From: Ictalurus punctatus
Taxonomy: Eukaryota; Chordata; Actinopteri; Siluriformes; Ictaluridae
Reading direction: 5' to 3'
Assembly (NCBI RefSeq): GCF_001660625.3
Contig: NC_071284.1
Span: 27,508,047 to 27,572,046 of the forward strand
Length of the DNA: 64,000 nt
Part shown: piece after piece, positions 1-12,715 of the stretch
Numbering within the stretch: the first letter of the stretch is position 1
How the letters are laid out: each line of letters opens with the position of its first letter
The notes under the pieces: model-generated
What the model saw: only the letters and a program-made list of their open reading frames with translations
Database searches by the model: none
What the model was told of the DNA's origin: nothing
Position numbers and translations under genes: made by a program

Positions 1-1250
1 GTGTTTTATTATGTTTGTGTGTTTATACTTCTTTGTGCTTAGTGCAGTAATGTGATCATCACTGTATACTATGCAGTTGTAATTAGACGAGTGTTTCTAA
101 AGAGCAGGAGGTGTGCGCTACTATTTCATCAATAATAAGTGTGCTTGATGCAGGAGATTGAGAGCAGGTCAACCTGGCTGGTCTAGTGTCATGGACATGA
201 ACCTATGAACCCAGGAAACAGATACAGGTAGGGAAATCTTTAAATGTTTAGGCCAGCCTGCAAGGTTTCCAATGTTTGCAAGTAGTATTCAAGTTTATTT
301 TGGTGGAGCCAACAGATGGATATATAGTGATTGTATCTAGTTGTTACAAAAGTATAAGCATAGAAATGTGTAGAAGACTGTTGAAGTGTTCTGGCAAGTG
401 TGAAGAGTTCACTGCATGGAAAGCCTTATCTTTGACCATCAAACATTAAAGAAGCCAATGCTCTAATCTTCTGCCAAAAACTGGTCTTAATGAATACACT
501 AATCATTGGCAACTTTTGGGGTTGTGTTCAGTTACACAGATCTACATAAAGTTTAGAGACCTTACAAGCTTTCAAAGCTGCATGTGATTCAGAAGGACAG
601 GCATATCCTTTTAAAACTAAATTGGTACATATTTTGATCATTAAATTGAGGCATAAGTGTGGAAAGGCAAGAGCAGCCCTAAGTGTTTGCTCCAAGTTTC
701 AATTTTATGTCTTCCAAATGTTAGCAAGGAGACATTAAGTTTGAAAAATATTCAGAATAGTGTACCTATGCCTTACAAAGCACACAATATACACAGGCCT
801 TTCCAAGAAGCTTGCCTATCTAATGACTTGGTGAACCTCCAATAGGAATATTCTGTTCTGTTTTTGGTACAAGCAAGGATTGTTGTCTTTAAAACTATGT
901 CCATGCTGTGTGGGGCTCAGATGTGAATGCTGTTTACAAACACTGCTCATCCAATGTGAAACTACTGCTGGTAAAATGTTGACCTTATTATCTGCCCTGG
1001 GAACTCACTATTTTCATCATGGCTGTTTAGATTTCTTCATTAGCTAACTCATCGAAGCACTTGGCCTGATTAATATAACTGAAAATAAAACTGCATCTAC
1101 CAAATATTACCAGAATGTCATTATCTGCACAAGAGCAGGGGAAAACAAGTCTTAAAAGTAGTATTTCATATTACATTGTTGGGAGCACTGAACATAGACA
1201 TGAGCATAACTTATACATATAGCCCAACTTTTGATAGTGGCAAAGTATAG
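1..1250. other. AT-rich non-coding sequence, presumed pclo intron
   Basis: I see no exon, RNA gene or recognisable repeat here. The small open frames do not resemble any protein. It is presumed intronic because the gene is entered mid-domain at 15586. Confidence 0.4.
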
Positions 1251-1254
1251 ACCA

Positions 1255-1890
1255 TGACCCATGCAGTGTTTTCATGCATCCATTTACTCATTGATCTTCA
1301 GTACTTGCTTTATCCTAGTCAAGGTCACAATGAATCCATAGCCTATCCCAGAAACAATGGGCACAAGTTGGGGACATGTTCTGAATGGGATGCCGGTGCA
1401 TCGCACACCACAAACATTCACATCTATGGGCAAATTAGCATAGCCAATCCACCTACTTGCATGCTTTTGAGAGGTGGGAGAAAAACAAAAACCCCAGAGG
1501 AAACCCACGTGGACACAGGGAGAACATGCACGGCAACTCCACACAGACAATGACAGGAGTTCATCAGGCAAATATGACAGATTTAATGGATGTGTCAGTG
1601 ATCCATTCATTGATTTATCATCAGTATCTGCTTCATCCTGGTCAGGGTCATGGTCGATCCAGAGCATTTACCAGAATACTAGCCACAAAGAATGCAAAAT
1701 GGACTGAATGGCAGTCAGTATGCCATAACATGGCATCACACTCAGACACCCAGAGTCACATTTAAAGGAAATTTAAGTGAGCCAATCCATTTGCTGGCTT
1801 GTTTTTTGGAAGATGCTACAAAACCTACACAGACACAAAGAGAACATGTGCAACTCTGAAAGTAACTGGAGCTCAAGACCAAATAATGAA
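1255..1890 (-). repeat. two adjacent L2-type LINE 3'-end fragments
   Basis: Two diverged copies (about 1262-1555 and 1600-1890) of a common fish repeat tail, both in minus orientation. Hallmarks are CATCCATTTACTCATTGATC, TATCCCAGAAACAATGGGCA, a GGAGGAAACCCACG-like box and GAACATGCACGGCAACTCC. The same family recurs at 51237-51507 and around 54335. Such tails belong to L2-clade LINEs or to SINEs that borrow their 3' end. The exact family is not assigned. Confidence 0.55.
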
Positions 1891-2044
1891 CCTTGGGCAC
1901 CAAGACTACCTGTTTTGCAACTTTGACTCCCATAGATCAGGTTAGTTTATGCCCTATTTGGACAGGATTTAATGTACATGAGGATGAAGTGTAATTCCAA
2001 AATTTGCAGGTAGTGTTACCCACCTTATTACTTAATATCGACTT

Positions 2045-2054
2045 CCTAAATTGC

Positions 2055-2096
<42 letters not shown>

Positions 2097-2179
2097 CTCA
2101 TCTGCATCTCCATACTCCATCTCCATACTACTCCATACTCCATACTCTCCATAATTTAGGTATTGAATACCTAAATTGC

Positions 2180-2224
<45 letters not shown>

Positions 2225-2240
2225 CTCATCTGCATCTCCA
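2045..2240. repeat. duplicated (AAT)n segment
   Basis: An (AAT)n array with the flanks CCTAAATTGC and CTCATCTGCATCTCCATAC occurs twice, at about 2045-2117 and 2167-2240. This is a local tandem duplication of about 120 bp containing a microsatellite. Confidence 0.8.
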
Positions 2241-2649
2241 TACTACCTACACTGGGAGCCCATTCACAGCATGAAGAAAATAAAGTCAGTCAGAGGTATG
2301 CAGTATTGAAAGCTGATTAAAGGGGCTATTGTCACGTCAGGTCCAGGTATAAGGCTAGTTCATACTCATATATGCAGCAATATCATGCAGTGTTTCGTTT
2401 TCTAGAAATAAATGAATAAGCGGTTCCTTAAGATCTTTACTTAAGTTCTTTACGTTTGATGCTGCCAAATAAATTAACATAATCATAAATTATTTAATAT
2501 ATACGTATGAAACAACATACATGATTATATTACCATGTCTGATGAAAATCACCCAGCTATGTAGACAAAACTCATCTCTCCCAAATTAATACAGTTTACA
2601 TCTGGAATAGAGTATTATCACGGATAATACATAAAAATATTATTACATA

Positions 2650-4257
2650 CAGTATCTCACAAAAGTGAGTATACCCCTCACATTTTTGTAAATATTTGAT
2701 TATATCTTTTAATGTGACAACACTGAAGAAATGACACTTTGCTACAATGTAATGTAGTGAGTGTACAGCTTGTATAACAGTGTAAATTTGCTGTCCGCTC
2801 AAAATAGCTCAGCACACAGCCATTAATGTCTAAACCGCTGGCAACAAAAGTGAGTACACCCCTAAGTGAAAATCTCCAAATTGGGCCCAATTAGCCATTT
2901 TCCCTTCCCGGTGTCATGTGACTTGTTAGTGTTACAAGGTCTCAGGTGTGAATGGGGAGCAGGTGTGTTAAATTTGGTGTCATTGCTCTCACACTCCATC
3001 ATACTGGTCACTGGAAGTTCAACATGGCACCTCATGGCAAAGTACTCTCTGAAGATCTGAAAAAAAGAAATGTTGCTCTACATAAAGATGGCCTAGGCTA
3101 TAAGAAGATTGCCAAGACCCTGACACTGAGCTACAGCATGGTGGCCAAGACCATACAGCGGTTTAACAGGACAAGTTCCTCTCTGAACAGGCCTCGCTAT
3201 GGTCGACCAAAGAAGTTGAGTGCACATGCTCAGCATCATATCCAGAGATTGTCTTTGAGAAATAGACGTACGAGTGCTGCCAGCATTGCTACAGAGGTTG
3301 AAGGGGTGGGGGGGTCAGCCTGTCAGTGCTCAGACCATACGCCGCACAGTGCATCAAATTGGTCTGCATGGCTGTCGTCCCAGAAGGAAGCCTCTTCTAA
3401 AGATGATGCACAAGAAAACAGTTTGCCGAAGACAAGCAGACTAAGAACATGGATTACTGGAACCATGTCCTGTGGTCTGATGAGGCCAAGATAAACTTAT
3501 TTGGTTCAGATGGTGTCAAGTGTGTTTGGCTGCAACCAGGTGAGGAGTACAAAGACAAGTGTGTCTTGCCTCCAGTCAAGCATGGTGGTGGTAGTGTCAT
3601 GGTCTGGGGCTGCATGAGTGCTGCCGGCACTGGGAAGCTACAGTTCATTGAGGGAACCATGAATGACAACATGTACTGTGACATACTGAAGCAGAGCAGT
3701 CTCCCTTCGGAGACTGGGCCGCAGGGCAGTATTCCAGCATGATAACGACCCCAAACTCACCTCCAAGACGACCACTGCCTTGCTAAAGAAGCTGAGGATG
3801 AAGGTGATGGACTAAACCCTATTGAGCATCTGTGGGGCTTCCTCAAACGGAAGGTGGAGGAGCACAAGGTCTCTAACATCCACCAGCGCCGTGATGTCAT
3901 CATGAAGGAGTGGAAGAGGACTCCAGTGGCAACCTGTGAAGCTCTGGTGAACTCCAGACCCAAGAGGGTTAAGGCAGTACTGGAAAATAATGGTGGTCAC
4001 ACAAAATATTGACACTTTGGGCCCAATTTGGACATTTTCACTTAGGGTTATACTCACTTTTGTTACCAGTGGTTTAGACATTAATGGGTGTGTGTTGAGT
4101 TATTTTGAGAGGACAGCAAATTGACACTGTTACACAAGCTGTACACTCACTACTTTACATTGTAGCAAAGTGTCATTTCTTCAGTGTTGTCACATGAAAA
4201 GGTGTAATCAAATATTTACAAAAATGTGAGGGGTGTACTCACTTTTGTGAGATACTG
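2650..4257 (+). mobile_element. Tc1/mariner element, full length but dead
   Basis: 1608 bp between TA dinucleotides at 2648 and 4258. The ends are CAGTATCTCACAAAAGTGAG and its inverse, with long inverted repeats (about 210 bp) that contain a second inner copy of the AAAAGTGAGTACACCCCT box, the indirect-repeat structure of many fish Tc1 elements. It encodes a broken transposase on the + strand. Confidence 0.93.
3024..4012 (+). pseudogene. Tc1-like transposase, frameshifted
   Basis: It starts MAPHGKVLSEDLKKRNVALH with a paired helix-turn-helix region. A frameshift lies near the G-run at 3303-3313. The second frame holds DYWNHVLWSDEAKINLFGSD (first catalytic Asp in WSDE) and HGGGSVMVWGCM. Another shift follows near 3700, and sequence is missing before LNPIEHLWG (near 3810). 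It cannot make an active enzyme. Confidence 0.9.
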
Positions 4258-4259
4258 TA

Positions 4260-5585
4260 TGTCACCTATTGAAAGTAATACCATCCTGATAAGATTTAAT
4301 TGAAACTATTTTATTATGCCAACAAAGAAAAAGACAAACTTTAACTGCACCTCATTCTGAAACAAGGAATTGAAAATAAGCAATTATATTAGTCATAATA
4401 ATAAGAAGAAGAGGAAAAAGAAGAAGAAGAATGCATTTCTTCTTGTCTATGCTGTTTGTCAGAATAGTGGAAATGTGTTAGATCTAAAATCCTCAGTGCT
4501 GATAACTCTGTTTATTTCAGATTAGTAGGTCAAGGCTCTCTATTACCATTAGGCATGATTTATAGCGAAAGTGCTACTGTGGATGCTGAAGAAAATGTAC
4601 TATATTTGCCAGCTACATCCGTTGCCAATTGCCACTACCAGGAAATCAATAATGGACCAGGCATAGTTCTGAAACAGCAGAACCTCTGCTCTAAAGTACA
4701 GTATGGATGTTGATCAATCTGCCAATCAAATGATATTCAGTACAAATCCACTTCAGTTTAGTTGTTTGGTTGAAAAGGCTCTAATGCATTGTAGGTTGCT
4801 TCTTTATCTGTCTCAAAGATGCTGTGAAATGTCTGAGAACAGTATGAAAAGGCACTGTGTGTTAAACGCACTTTTACGGAAAGTTATGCTTCTTTTACGG
4901 CTATTTAAGCCAGATGTTGGTATGCATTCATATGCGCAGTCATTCAGAGAATACTGAAGCTTTGAGCACTAGCAGTGCAGGAGGAAAAAGAATGACCATA
5001 ATTTTAATGAATCTCAGCAACATGAATTACTGCTGTGAGTGTTTGTCTTTCTCAACAGTTGAATAGCAGTAGTCGTTTTTACAGAATCAGATTTAGAGTT
5101 TTCTAATTCAGTAATTTATAATACAGTGAATGAGACCCATTTTAAAATTTGCTAATGTCTTTTCATAGCCAACTTTCTTTCCATTATTTAAACAAATGCA
5201 AGACTTTTAAGAGATATCACAAATGTAGGCAAGACCACTTAAGGAGGTATCAGTATCAGATATCAACATATAAATGTCATACAATAGATATAAAATAAAA
5301 TCTGTTAAAATTGCAGGCTTTTGTGATATAAAAATAATTAACCAAGATAAATCATGTCAGAACTTTTTCCACCCTCACCCTTCTTCCATCCAGTTTTTAA
5401 ACGATAATGTTATGTATTGATGCAAAAAAAAAGTTATCCAATACCAGCTGGGCCTGTGTGATAATGTATCTGCCCCCGTAGTTAGTAATTCCCCAAATTT
5501 ATGAAACTGCATTCATAATGCGGATCAGCTGGATTAGACTCAACCAGGCCTGACTCAACACTTAAATAGATTTTTTTCAACAGCA
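4260..5585. other. non-coding sequence, no feature recognised
   Basis: AT-rich, with a short purine-rich (GAA)n-like stretch near 4405-4435. No exon or repeat family was recognised. Confidence 0.35.
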
Positions 5586-5589
5586 TTAA

Positions 5590-6437
5590 GTTGGTTCAAA
5601 GGTCTTACGGCATAACACACTATAGCAAAATTGAAAAAAAATCCAGAAATGATGAGGAAGAAAGTGATTGAAATACTCGGGAGGGTTACAAAGCTATTTC
5701 AAAGGCTCTGGGACTCCACAGTGAACGCCATTATCTCCAAATAGAAAAAAACAACAACTCGGCACTAGTGAACCTTCCCAGAAGTGGCTGATCTTCCAGA
5801 ATTCCTCCAAGAGCACAGCAACTATTCATCCAGCAAGTCAATAAAGAGCCAAGGACAGCATCAAAGGACCTACAGGACTTTCTTGCAACAATAAATGTCA
5901 CTGTTCATGACTCCACTATCAAAAAGACACTGGGCAAAAATGGCATACATGGAAGAGTTGTGAGGTGAAAACCACTGCTAACCCAGAAGCACATTAAGGC
6001 TCAACTGAATTTTGCCAAAACACACCTTGATGATATTCAAACCTTTGGGAGAATTTTATGTGGGCTGATGATTCAAAAGTGGAACAGTTTAGAAGATGTG
6101 GGTCCCGTTATCTGGCATAAACCAAACACAGAATTCCACAAAAAGAAGATCGTACCTACGGTCAAGCATGGTGGTGGAAGTGTGATGGTGTGGGGATACT
6201 TTGCTGCTTCAGGGCCTAGGCAACTTGCAATAATTGAGGGAAACATGAATTCTGATCTCTACCAGAAATTCCTAAAGGAAAATGTCTTCAGTCCATAAGT
6301 TGAAACTCAAGTGCAACTGGATTATGCAGCAGGACAATGATCCAAAGCATAGGAGTAAGTCCTAGTCCTAGAAGTAAGTGAAAGACTGATCTCCAGTTAT
6401 TGGAAGCATTTGGTTGCAGTTATTGCTGCTAAGGGTT
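5590..6437 (+). mobile_element. decayed Tc1-like fragment, + strand
   Basis: Transposase remnants read in several frames: an N-terminal part near 5640-5760, KHGGGSVMVWGYFAASGPRQ near 6160-6225, and QQDNDPKH-like remains near 6330. It ends with the 3' tail GACTGATCTCCAGTTATTGG, known from another fish Tc1 family. Internal sequence after the second catalytic region is deleted. It directly abuts a minus-strand element. Confidence 0.8.
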
Positions 6438-7600
6438 AACTTTATTCTTCTTTAACCATTCTTTGGTAGAATGACTTGTGTGCTTAGGGTCATTATCTTG
6501 CTGCATAACCCACTTTCTCTTGAGATTCAGTTTACGGACGGATGTCCTGACATTTTCCTTTAGAATTCACTGGTATAATTCATAATTCATTGTTCCATCA
6601 ATGATGGCAAGCCATCCAGACCCAGTTGCAGCAAAACAGGCCCAAATCATGTAGCAAACTGACCCACACCACCATGTTTTACCGATGTGGTTATTATGCT
6701 GGAATGCAGTGTTTCCTTTCTCTAAACATCACATTTCTCATTTAAACCAAAAAGTTCTATTTTGGACTCATTCATCCACAAAAGATATTTCCAGTAGCCT
6801 TCTGGCTTGTCCATTTTATCTTTAGCAAACTGCAGATGGGCAGCAATGTTCTTTTTGGGGAGCAGTGGCTTTCTCCTTGCAAACCTGTCATGCATACCAT
6901 TGTTGTTCAGTGTTCTTCTGATGGTGGACTCATGAAGATTAACATTCCCCAATGTGAGAGGCCTTTAGTTGCTTAGAAGTTACGATGGGTTCCTTTGTGA
7001 CCTCACTGACTATTACACATCTTGCTCTTGGAGTGACCACTTGCTCTTGTTGGTCAACCACTCCTGGAGAGGGTAACAATGGTCTTGAGTTTCCTTCATT
7101 TGTAAACAATCTGTCTGACAGTGGATTGGTGGAGTCCAAACTCTTTAGAGATGGTTTTGCAACCATTTCTAGCCTCATAAGCATGAATAACTCTTTTTCT
7201 GAGGTCCTCAGAAATCTCCTTTGTTCTTGCCAGGCTACACATCCACAAACCTGTGTCATTAAGATCAGACTTTGATAGATCTCTGTTCTTTAAATAAAAC
7301 AGGGTGCTTTCACACACCTGGTTGTCATCCCATTGATTGAAAACACCTGACTCTAATTTCACTTTTAAATTAACTGCTAATCCCAGAGGTTCACATACTT
7401 TTGCCTCTCACAGATATGTAATATTGGATAATTTTCCTTAATAAATAAATGACCAAGTATACAATTATGTCACATTTGTTTAATTTGTTTGCTGTGGTTG
7501 AAAATACAAATGGATGATCATAAATAAGGACCAGTAGTCACTTAGTCATAAACAGCAATAATTATCCAAACTTTTATGAGAGGTTGGTGACATGTTATGT
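6438..7600 (-). mobile_element. decayed Tc1-like element, - strand
   Basis: Reads on the minus strand. The N-terminal part is at about 7090-7240 (TKEISEDLRKRVIHAYEARN, a helix-turn-helix). The central part is at 6722-6952 (STIRRTLNNNGMHDRFARRK, then WMNESKIELFG, where the usual WSDE aspartate is changed to Asn). A damaged KHGGG region lies near 6670. The 5' leader ends GGTTCACATACTTTTGCC near 7389-7406. The boundaries are not clear. Confidence 0.82.
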
Positions 7601-8846
7601 ACAGTATATTCAAGTATTTCTTGTTTTGGTTCTCCATTAAGTTTGTTACACTTAGATCAGTTCACAATGCACAATAACCACTTATGCTATATGGAGCTGC
7701 AGTCCCATTTACATTTTGGCAAGGTTTCACTGATCAATTTTATTTTCTTCAGGTCTGCACCACTGCAGTACTCTGAATATTAGGAGATACATCAACTATT
7801 AGCACTATTATAACTAAAAATCAACAGTAAAATGCATCTCATGGCAAAATACATTATCACTGATAGATCATATACAGTATATTTAAATCACATGCCTAGT
7901 CAATAGATTAAGTGACACTATACCAATACAATCCCACAATATAAAACTACCATTGAGCCACCTTAGCTCATTCCACCCCGTGTAATGGGATCCTTAGCTG
8001 TTTATAACTGTTTATTACCTTGTGGGAATTGAATACCACTCTGACTTCACCAAGAAGAAATTTTCTTGGCTTAAGTGTTTCTCTTTGATATATCATGAGA
8101 TGTAATAGTAATTCTTACTTGCATTTCATTTAGGTATTAACTTTGTCTTCAAAAGTTCTTAAAATGGAGCAGTATGCACAAAAAAATGCAGGGGATTATT
8201 TCTTTTTCTTTTTTTTTTTTTTCTTTTTTTTTTGCCAAACAACTGCTGAGTGATTTTGTTTTCAAGTAATATATTTCATTCAGCATTATTTAGTTTCTGA
8301 GTTGGGGGCATGAACTGCTGGGTTATTATTTATTATGTTAATTTGTGTTAAAGGTGAGACAGTATATGTGATATATATGTCAGGGAAAAATATTTGTATA
8401 ATTATTTTTAAAAGTATTTATGGATTAGATACAACTGCTCTACCAATCAGTACTGGCTAGTGAGCTTTATAATTTACTGATGAAATTACTGAAAATAGAC
8501 TAACCTGTATGTAGCTGTAATCCTCTCATAACTATCGAAAACTATTATTTTAAACTACACTGTGTCATTGTTATAACCAGCCAGTGGTTTTGAATTAATC
8601 CAGCATATGTTCTGTTTAATATTTAGCCATTTTATGCGCAGGCCTATTGGCCTTTATGCCCTGTCCAATAACATAAGAGGAATTATTCCAAACCAACTGG
8701 CTAGAAACAAATGGAACACAGACTAATAATGCATCCTGGGATAATAATGCTACTTAGCTTGAATACTAAGGATGTGAACAGCAGATGGTCAAACGATAGA
8801 CAGTAATGACAACGTTGCACTGACTCATTGTTGTGGAGATGCTTTG

Positions 8847-8894
<48 letters not shown>

Positions 8895-9985
8895 CTGTGT
8901 GAATGCGTGTGTGTGCATGTGCGCATGTGTGTGTATAGTATACAGTACTGTATGTATATGTATAGACTGTATATAGTTGTATATAGTAGATTTTTTCAGA
9001 TTATGTAGAGATTGCATTTAATAGGCTTAATAACACTTGCTAAATACTCATCAACGGTTAAATTCAGACTAATATTAAGAGTAATTGTGTAGTTTTATTT
9101 GCTCTCATTATTTGTTTTTAGTGAAGGCAGTATCAGGCAATAATCTGAACAGGTGTTCTGAACTGGCCTACATACACATAACATTTATTCTAGCTTTAAA
9201 AGTACAATTAATCATGTGAGATGAAAAATTACTGTCAGCTGTTTCTTCTGGCTGTAGTTCATGTATTTATTTATAGCATTAATTGGCCACAAAATAGAAT
9301 TATGTTAAATATAATTTATAATGAAATATTTTGTAGATTTCAATGTGTACAAAACTCTAATGTTGTTATTTCATGTAATTGTATTTTGTGGCTTAGAAAT
9401 TTTAACAGAAATTACATGATATAAGTATAACTTATGAAAAAAGTATAACATTGATTGTAACAATAATATTGTTATTTGTTAGCTATTGTCTGAGTTGATG
9501 CATGTTTCTTTTCTGTGTCGGATTTATTTGAGTTTGTCAGACTAAGGTCAAATTGTCACATAGCAGATCTGTATATTCAGATCTGTATTTCAGATTAGTA
9601 CCATTTATGAAAGCAGTGAAATGAGGATTGAGAATGTCTTCAATATGTTGTATCACTTATGAGGAAAGATATCAATTTTGGGCCACTTTTGTCTGCACTG
9701 TGAATGCACTGTTACACAGTTTTCTGTGTCCAATTTAAGCAGTCTCTGCCATTATAGTAACTTTGTATATACAGTGTAATCCTATAAGCATCAGTGATGA
9801 AGACATTGTGTCAGAGGACACATGCCCCTCTTATTACTAATTAATATCCTGATTGCTTTCCCTATTAGGAGATGCTTACATAGCTCCCTTGATTTCCTGA
9901 TCAGTTTTCCCGTTACACTTGATGATTACAATATTCACACAAACTGTTAAACACAGAAAGTACACAGTTCTATTTAGGCTGATAC
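7601..9985. other. non-coding sequence with (GT)n microsatellite
   Basis: AT-rich presumed intron. It holds a T-rich run at 8204-8234 and a (GT)n array at about 8847-8890 that degrades into GCGTGTCTGTGTG. No coding or repeat family was recognised. Confidence 0.4.
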
Positions 9986-10290
9986 ACTATTTGGCCAAAC
10001 GTATGAAGACACCTGACTACGACTTTATGTGCTTGTTAAACATTCCACTCCAAAACTATGGCCATTAATATGGATTAGGTCTTCCCTTTGCTGCTCGAAC
10101 AGCCTCCACTCTTCTGGGAAGGCTTTCCACTAGATTTTGGAACATGGCTGTGGGGAAGATGATATGTCATGTGGGATAAGTTCCAGTTCATCCCAAAATG
10201 GTTTAGTGTGATTGAGGTCAGGGCTCTGTGCACTCCATTTGATTTTCATACCAACTTTGTCAAACCAAGTCTTTATGGAGATCGCTTTAT
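9986..10290. mobile_element. fragment of a short Tc1-like (MITE) family
   Basis: It starts with CACTATTTGGCCAAACGTAT and contains TCTTCTGGGAAGGCTTTCCA. The same family is seen at 36420-36645 and complete at 57312-57831. The right end is missing here. Confidence 0.7.
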
Positions 10291-10864
10291 GCACCTGTTG
10301 CCATAGTAACATGGGTAGTGCAACTAGCATTCCAACTTTTGCATTGCAACAAACCATTTTTTTCCTGCAAAAATGAAACATTCTGGAGGGAGAGCAATCT
10401 TACATAAAATTCACGAATGTATATATGCATCATTTCCTATGAGATCAAGGAGAAGCCATGTGTGCTGTTTGCCATTGCGAACATCTATCTGAGGCAAAAG
10501 TGCAAGCGCCAATTATCTTAGCTTAGCTTATGGCCTTAGCACGTTTAAAGCTAAATAATAATAATGAAACACACTCACTTTTTGTTGTAATTGAGCAAAA
10601 TCCCAGTGTAGCTCCTATCTCAGTAAATGAGCGTCACCATCAGGGTGTCATTCACTATATGTTTGATGGTGACCAGGAGCCAGACCACAGCTCTTCAGCC
10701 GTGGCCTCTGTATTTCCTGGGTGAAGTGTCTGGGATGGTGCTGGTTGTTCCCGGATGCCGAAGCAGCGACAAGCTAGACACTTCACCCAAGATAGGAGCT
10801 ACACTGGGATTTTGCTTGATTGCAATAAAAAGTGAGTGTTTCATTATTATTTCTTTTATTAATA

Positions 10865-12391
10865 CAGTGGGGGAAATAAATATTGAACGCGTCAACATTT
10901 TATTCAGTAAATATATTTCCAATGAGGCTATTCACATGAAATATTCACCAGACATCAGTATTGACTTGAGAAATCTGGAAATATAAAGAATTTACAACAT
11001 TAAAGTCCATAAATAAAGTTATGTGTAATAAAGTGGAATGACAAAGGAAAAAAGTATTGAACATGCTAAGAAAAAGCAGTTCTCCAAGGCAAGGTAAAGC
11101 AAGGAACCAGCTGTAAGTAACTATACCCAATATCTGCACAAATTAATATCAGCTGGTTAGTAAACTGATGGTCTATAAAAAGGCTTTTAGTTACCAAGGT
11201 GTCACACAAGAAACATCTCATGATGGGTAAAAGCAAAGCGCTCTCCCAAGACCTTCGGAACCTTATTGTTGCAAAACATATTGATGGAATCAGATACAGA
11301 CATATTTCAAAACTTCTGAATCTTCCAGCAAGCACCATTGGGGCCATTATCCGCAAGTGTAAGCAACATCACTCTGTCATCAATTGGCCACACACAGGAG
11401 CTCTTCGCAAGATTTCTGATCAGGGAGTCAGAAGAATAGTCAGAAGAGTAGCCCAAGAGCCAAGGACCACTCGGAAAGAGCTCCAGAAACACTTGGAGGC
11501 AGCAGGTGCCATCGTCACAGAGAAAACAATAGGCAATGCACTCCACTGCTCATGATCACCCCGCAAGACTCCATTACTAAAGAAAAGGCATGTCAAAGCT
11601 TGTTTAAAGTTTGCTACAACTCATTTGGACAAGCTTATGAAATACTGGGAGTGTGTAGTTTGGTCAGTTGAGAGAATTGAACTTGAACTTGAATTGGAAT
11701 TGAACTTTTTGGCTGTCATACTATACACTATGTTTGGAGAAGAAATGGCACTGCACATCACACTTAAAACGCTATACCAACAGTGAAGTTTGTAGGTGGA
11801 AGCATCATGGTGTGGGGCTGTTTTTCATCGCATGGTACTGGCAGACTTCATATAATTAATGGAACGATGAATGGAGCCCTTTACTGGGTGATTCTTGAGA
11901 AGAATCTGCTGCCATCCACCAGGATGATGAACATGAGATGTGGGTAGACCTTCCAGCAGGACAACAATCCAAAGCATACAGCAAAGGAAACTCTCAATTG
12001 GTTTCAGAGAAAAAAATCAAGGCGTTAGAATGGCCCAGTCAATAACCTGACTTGAATCTAATTGAACAAGATTTAAAGACAATATGTTTAGAAGAATGGG
12101 TCAGAATCACACCTGAATACTGCAGTCGATTAATTTCATCATACAGGAAGCTGTCATTACAAACAAAGGCTTCTCCACTAAGTATTAAATAATTTTCAGT
12201 TAGCGTGTTCAATACGTTTTCCTGTGTCATTCCACTTTATTACACATAACTTTATTTATGGACTTTAATGTTGTGAATTCTTTATATTTCTTGTTTTCTT
12301 GAGGTAATAGTGATGTCATGTGAATAACCTCATTGGAAATACATTTACTGAAAAAAAATTTTGATTCATTAAATACTTATTTCCCCCACTG
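10865..12391 (+). mobile_element. Tc1/mariner element nested in a fold-back MITE
   Basis: 1527 bp with ends CAGTGGGGGAAATAAATATT and ATACTTATTTCCCCCACTG, flanked by TA on both sides. Inner repeats recur near 10920-11050 and 12230-12350. It carries a broken transposase. Confidence 0.92.
11223..12188 (+). pseudogene. Tc1-like transposase, truncated and frameshifted
   Basis: It starts MGKSKALSQDLRNLIVAKHI, with helix-turn-helix motifs and the GRPR-like linker altered to HTGA. A stop appears at 11553-11555 after KTIGNALHCS. Downstream remains include a damaged first catalytic region near 11665, FVGGSIMVWGCFSS near 11790, QQDNNPKHTAKET near 11958 and a C-terminal NKGFSTKY near 12162. Confidence 0.88.
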
Positions 12392-12449
12392 TATATATTT
12401 TTTGCTTTAAACCCGCTAAGATCCTAAGTTAAGCTAAGCTAATTGACTA

Positions 12450-12715
12450 CTGCCGCAATGACACTGCTTCTGCTAGTGGGCACGGGTGGCTACAGATCAT
12501 GTAGGTGCTACTGTCTTCACTCCCATTGGTAGTCGCCGCACCAAGTCACTAAAAATTTGCATAAAGTTAGACTTTTCTCAATTTGTCGCATCACTGGAAA
12601 AGCCCACATCTAGTCACCAGTGGTTGCTCATGTCACTGGAAGCTCTCATTTAAAATTATTGGTCTCCAGTTGCTTTGACACTGCGAGTCACTGTATATGT
12701 GAATGCACCTTTAAG
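12450..12715. repeat. possible interspersed repeat
   Basis: A less AT-rich block with repeated TCACTGGAAAAGC and TCACTGGAAGCTC boxes and a GTCGCCGCACC motif. It differs in composition from its flanks and resembles a short fish DNA-transposon derivative. The class is not determined. Confidence 0.3.

Larger units (their letters stand above)
10508..12447. mobile_element. fold-back MITE interrupted by a Tc1 element
   Basis: The left arm (10508-10620) begins AATTATCTTAGCTTAGCTTA and runs to GTGTAGCTCCTATCT. The right arm starts at 10790 with AGATAGGAGCTACACTGGGA, is broken at 10864 by the Tc1 element 10865-12391, and resumes at 12394-12447, ending TTAAGCTAAGCTAATTG. Without the Tc1, the arms pair over about 110 bp around a loop of about 170 bp. 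The loop contains a further small hairpin (GTGAAGTGTCT and AGACACTTCAC). No coding capacity. Confidence 0.75.
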
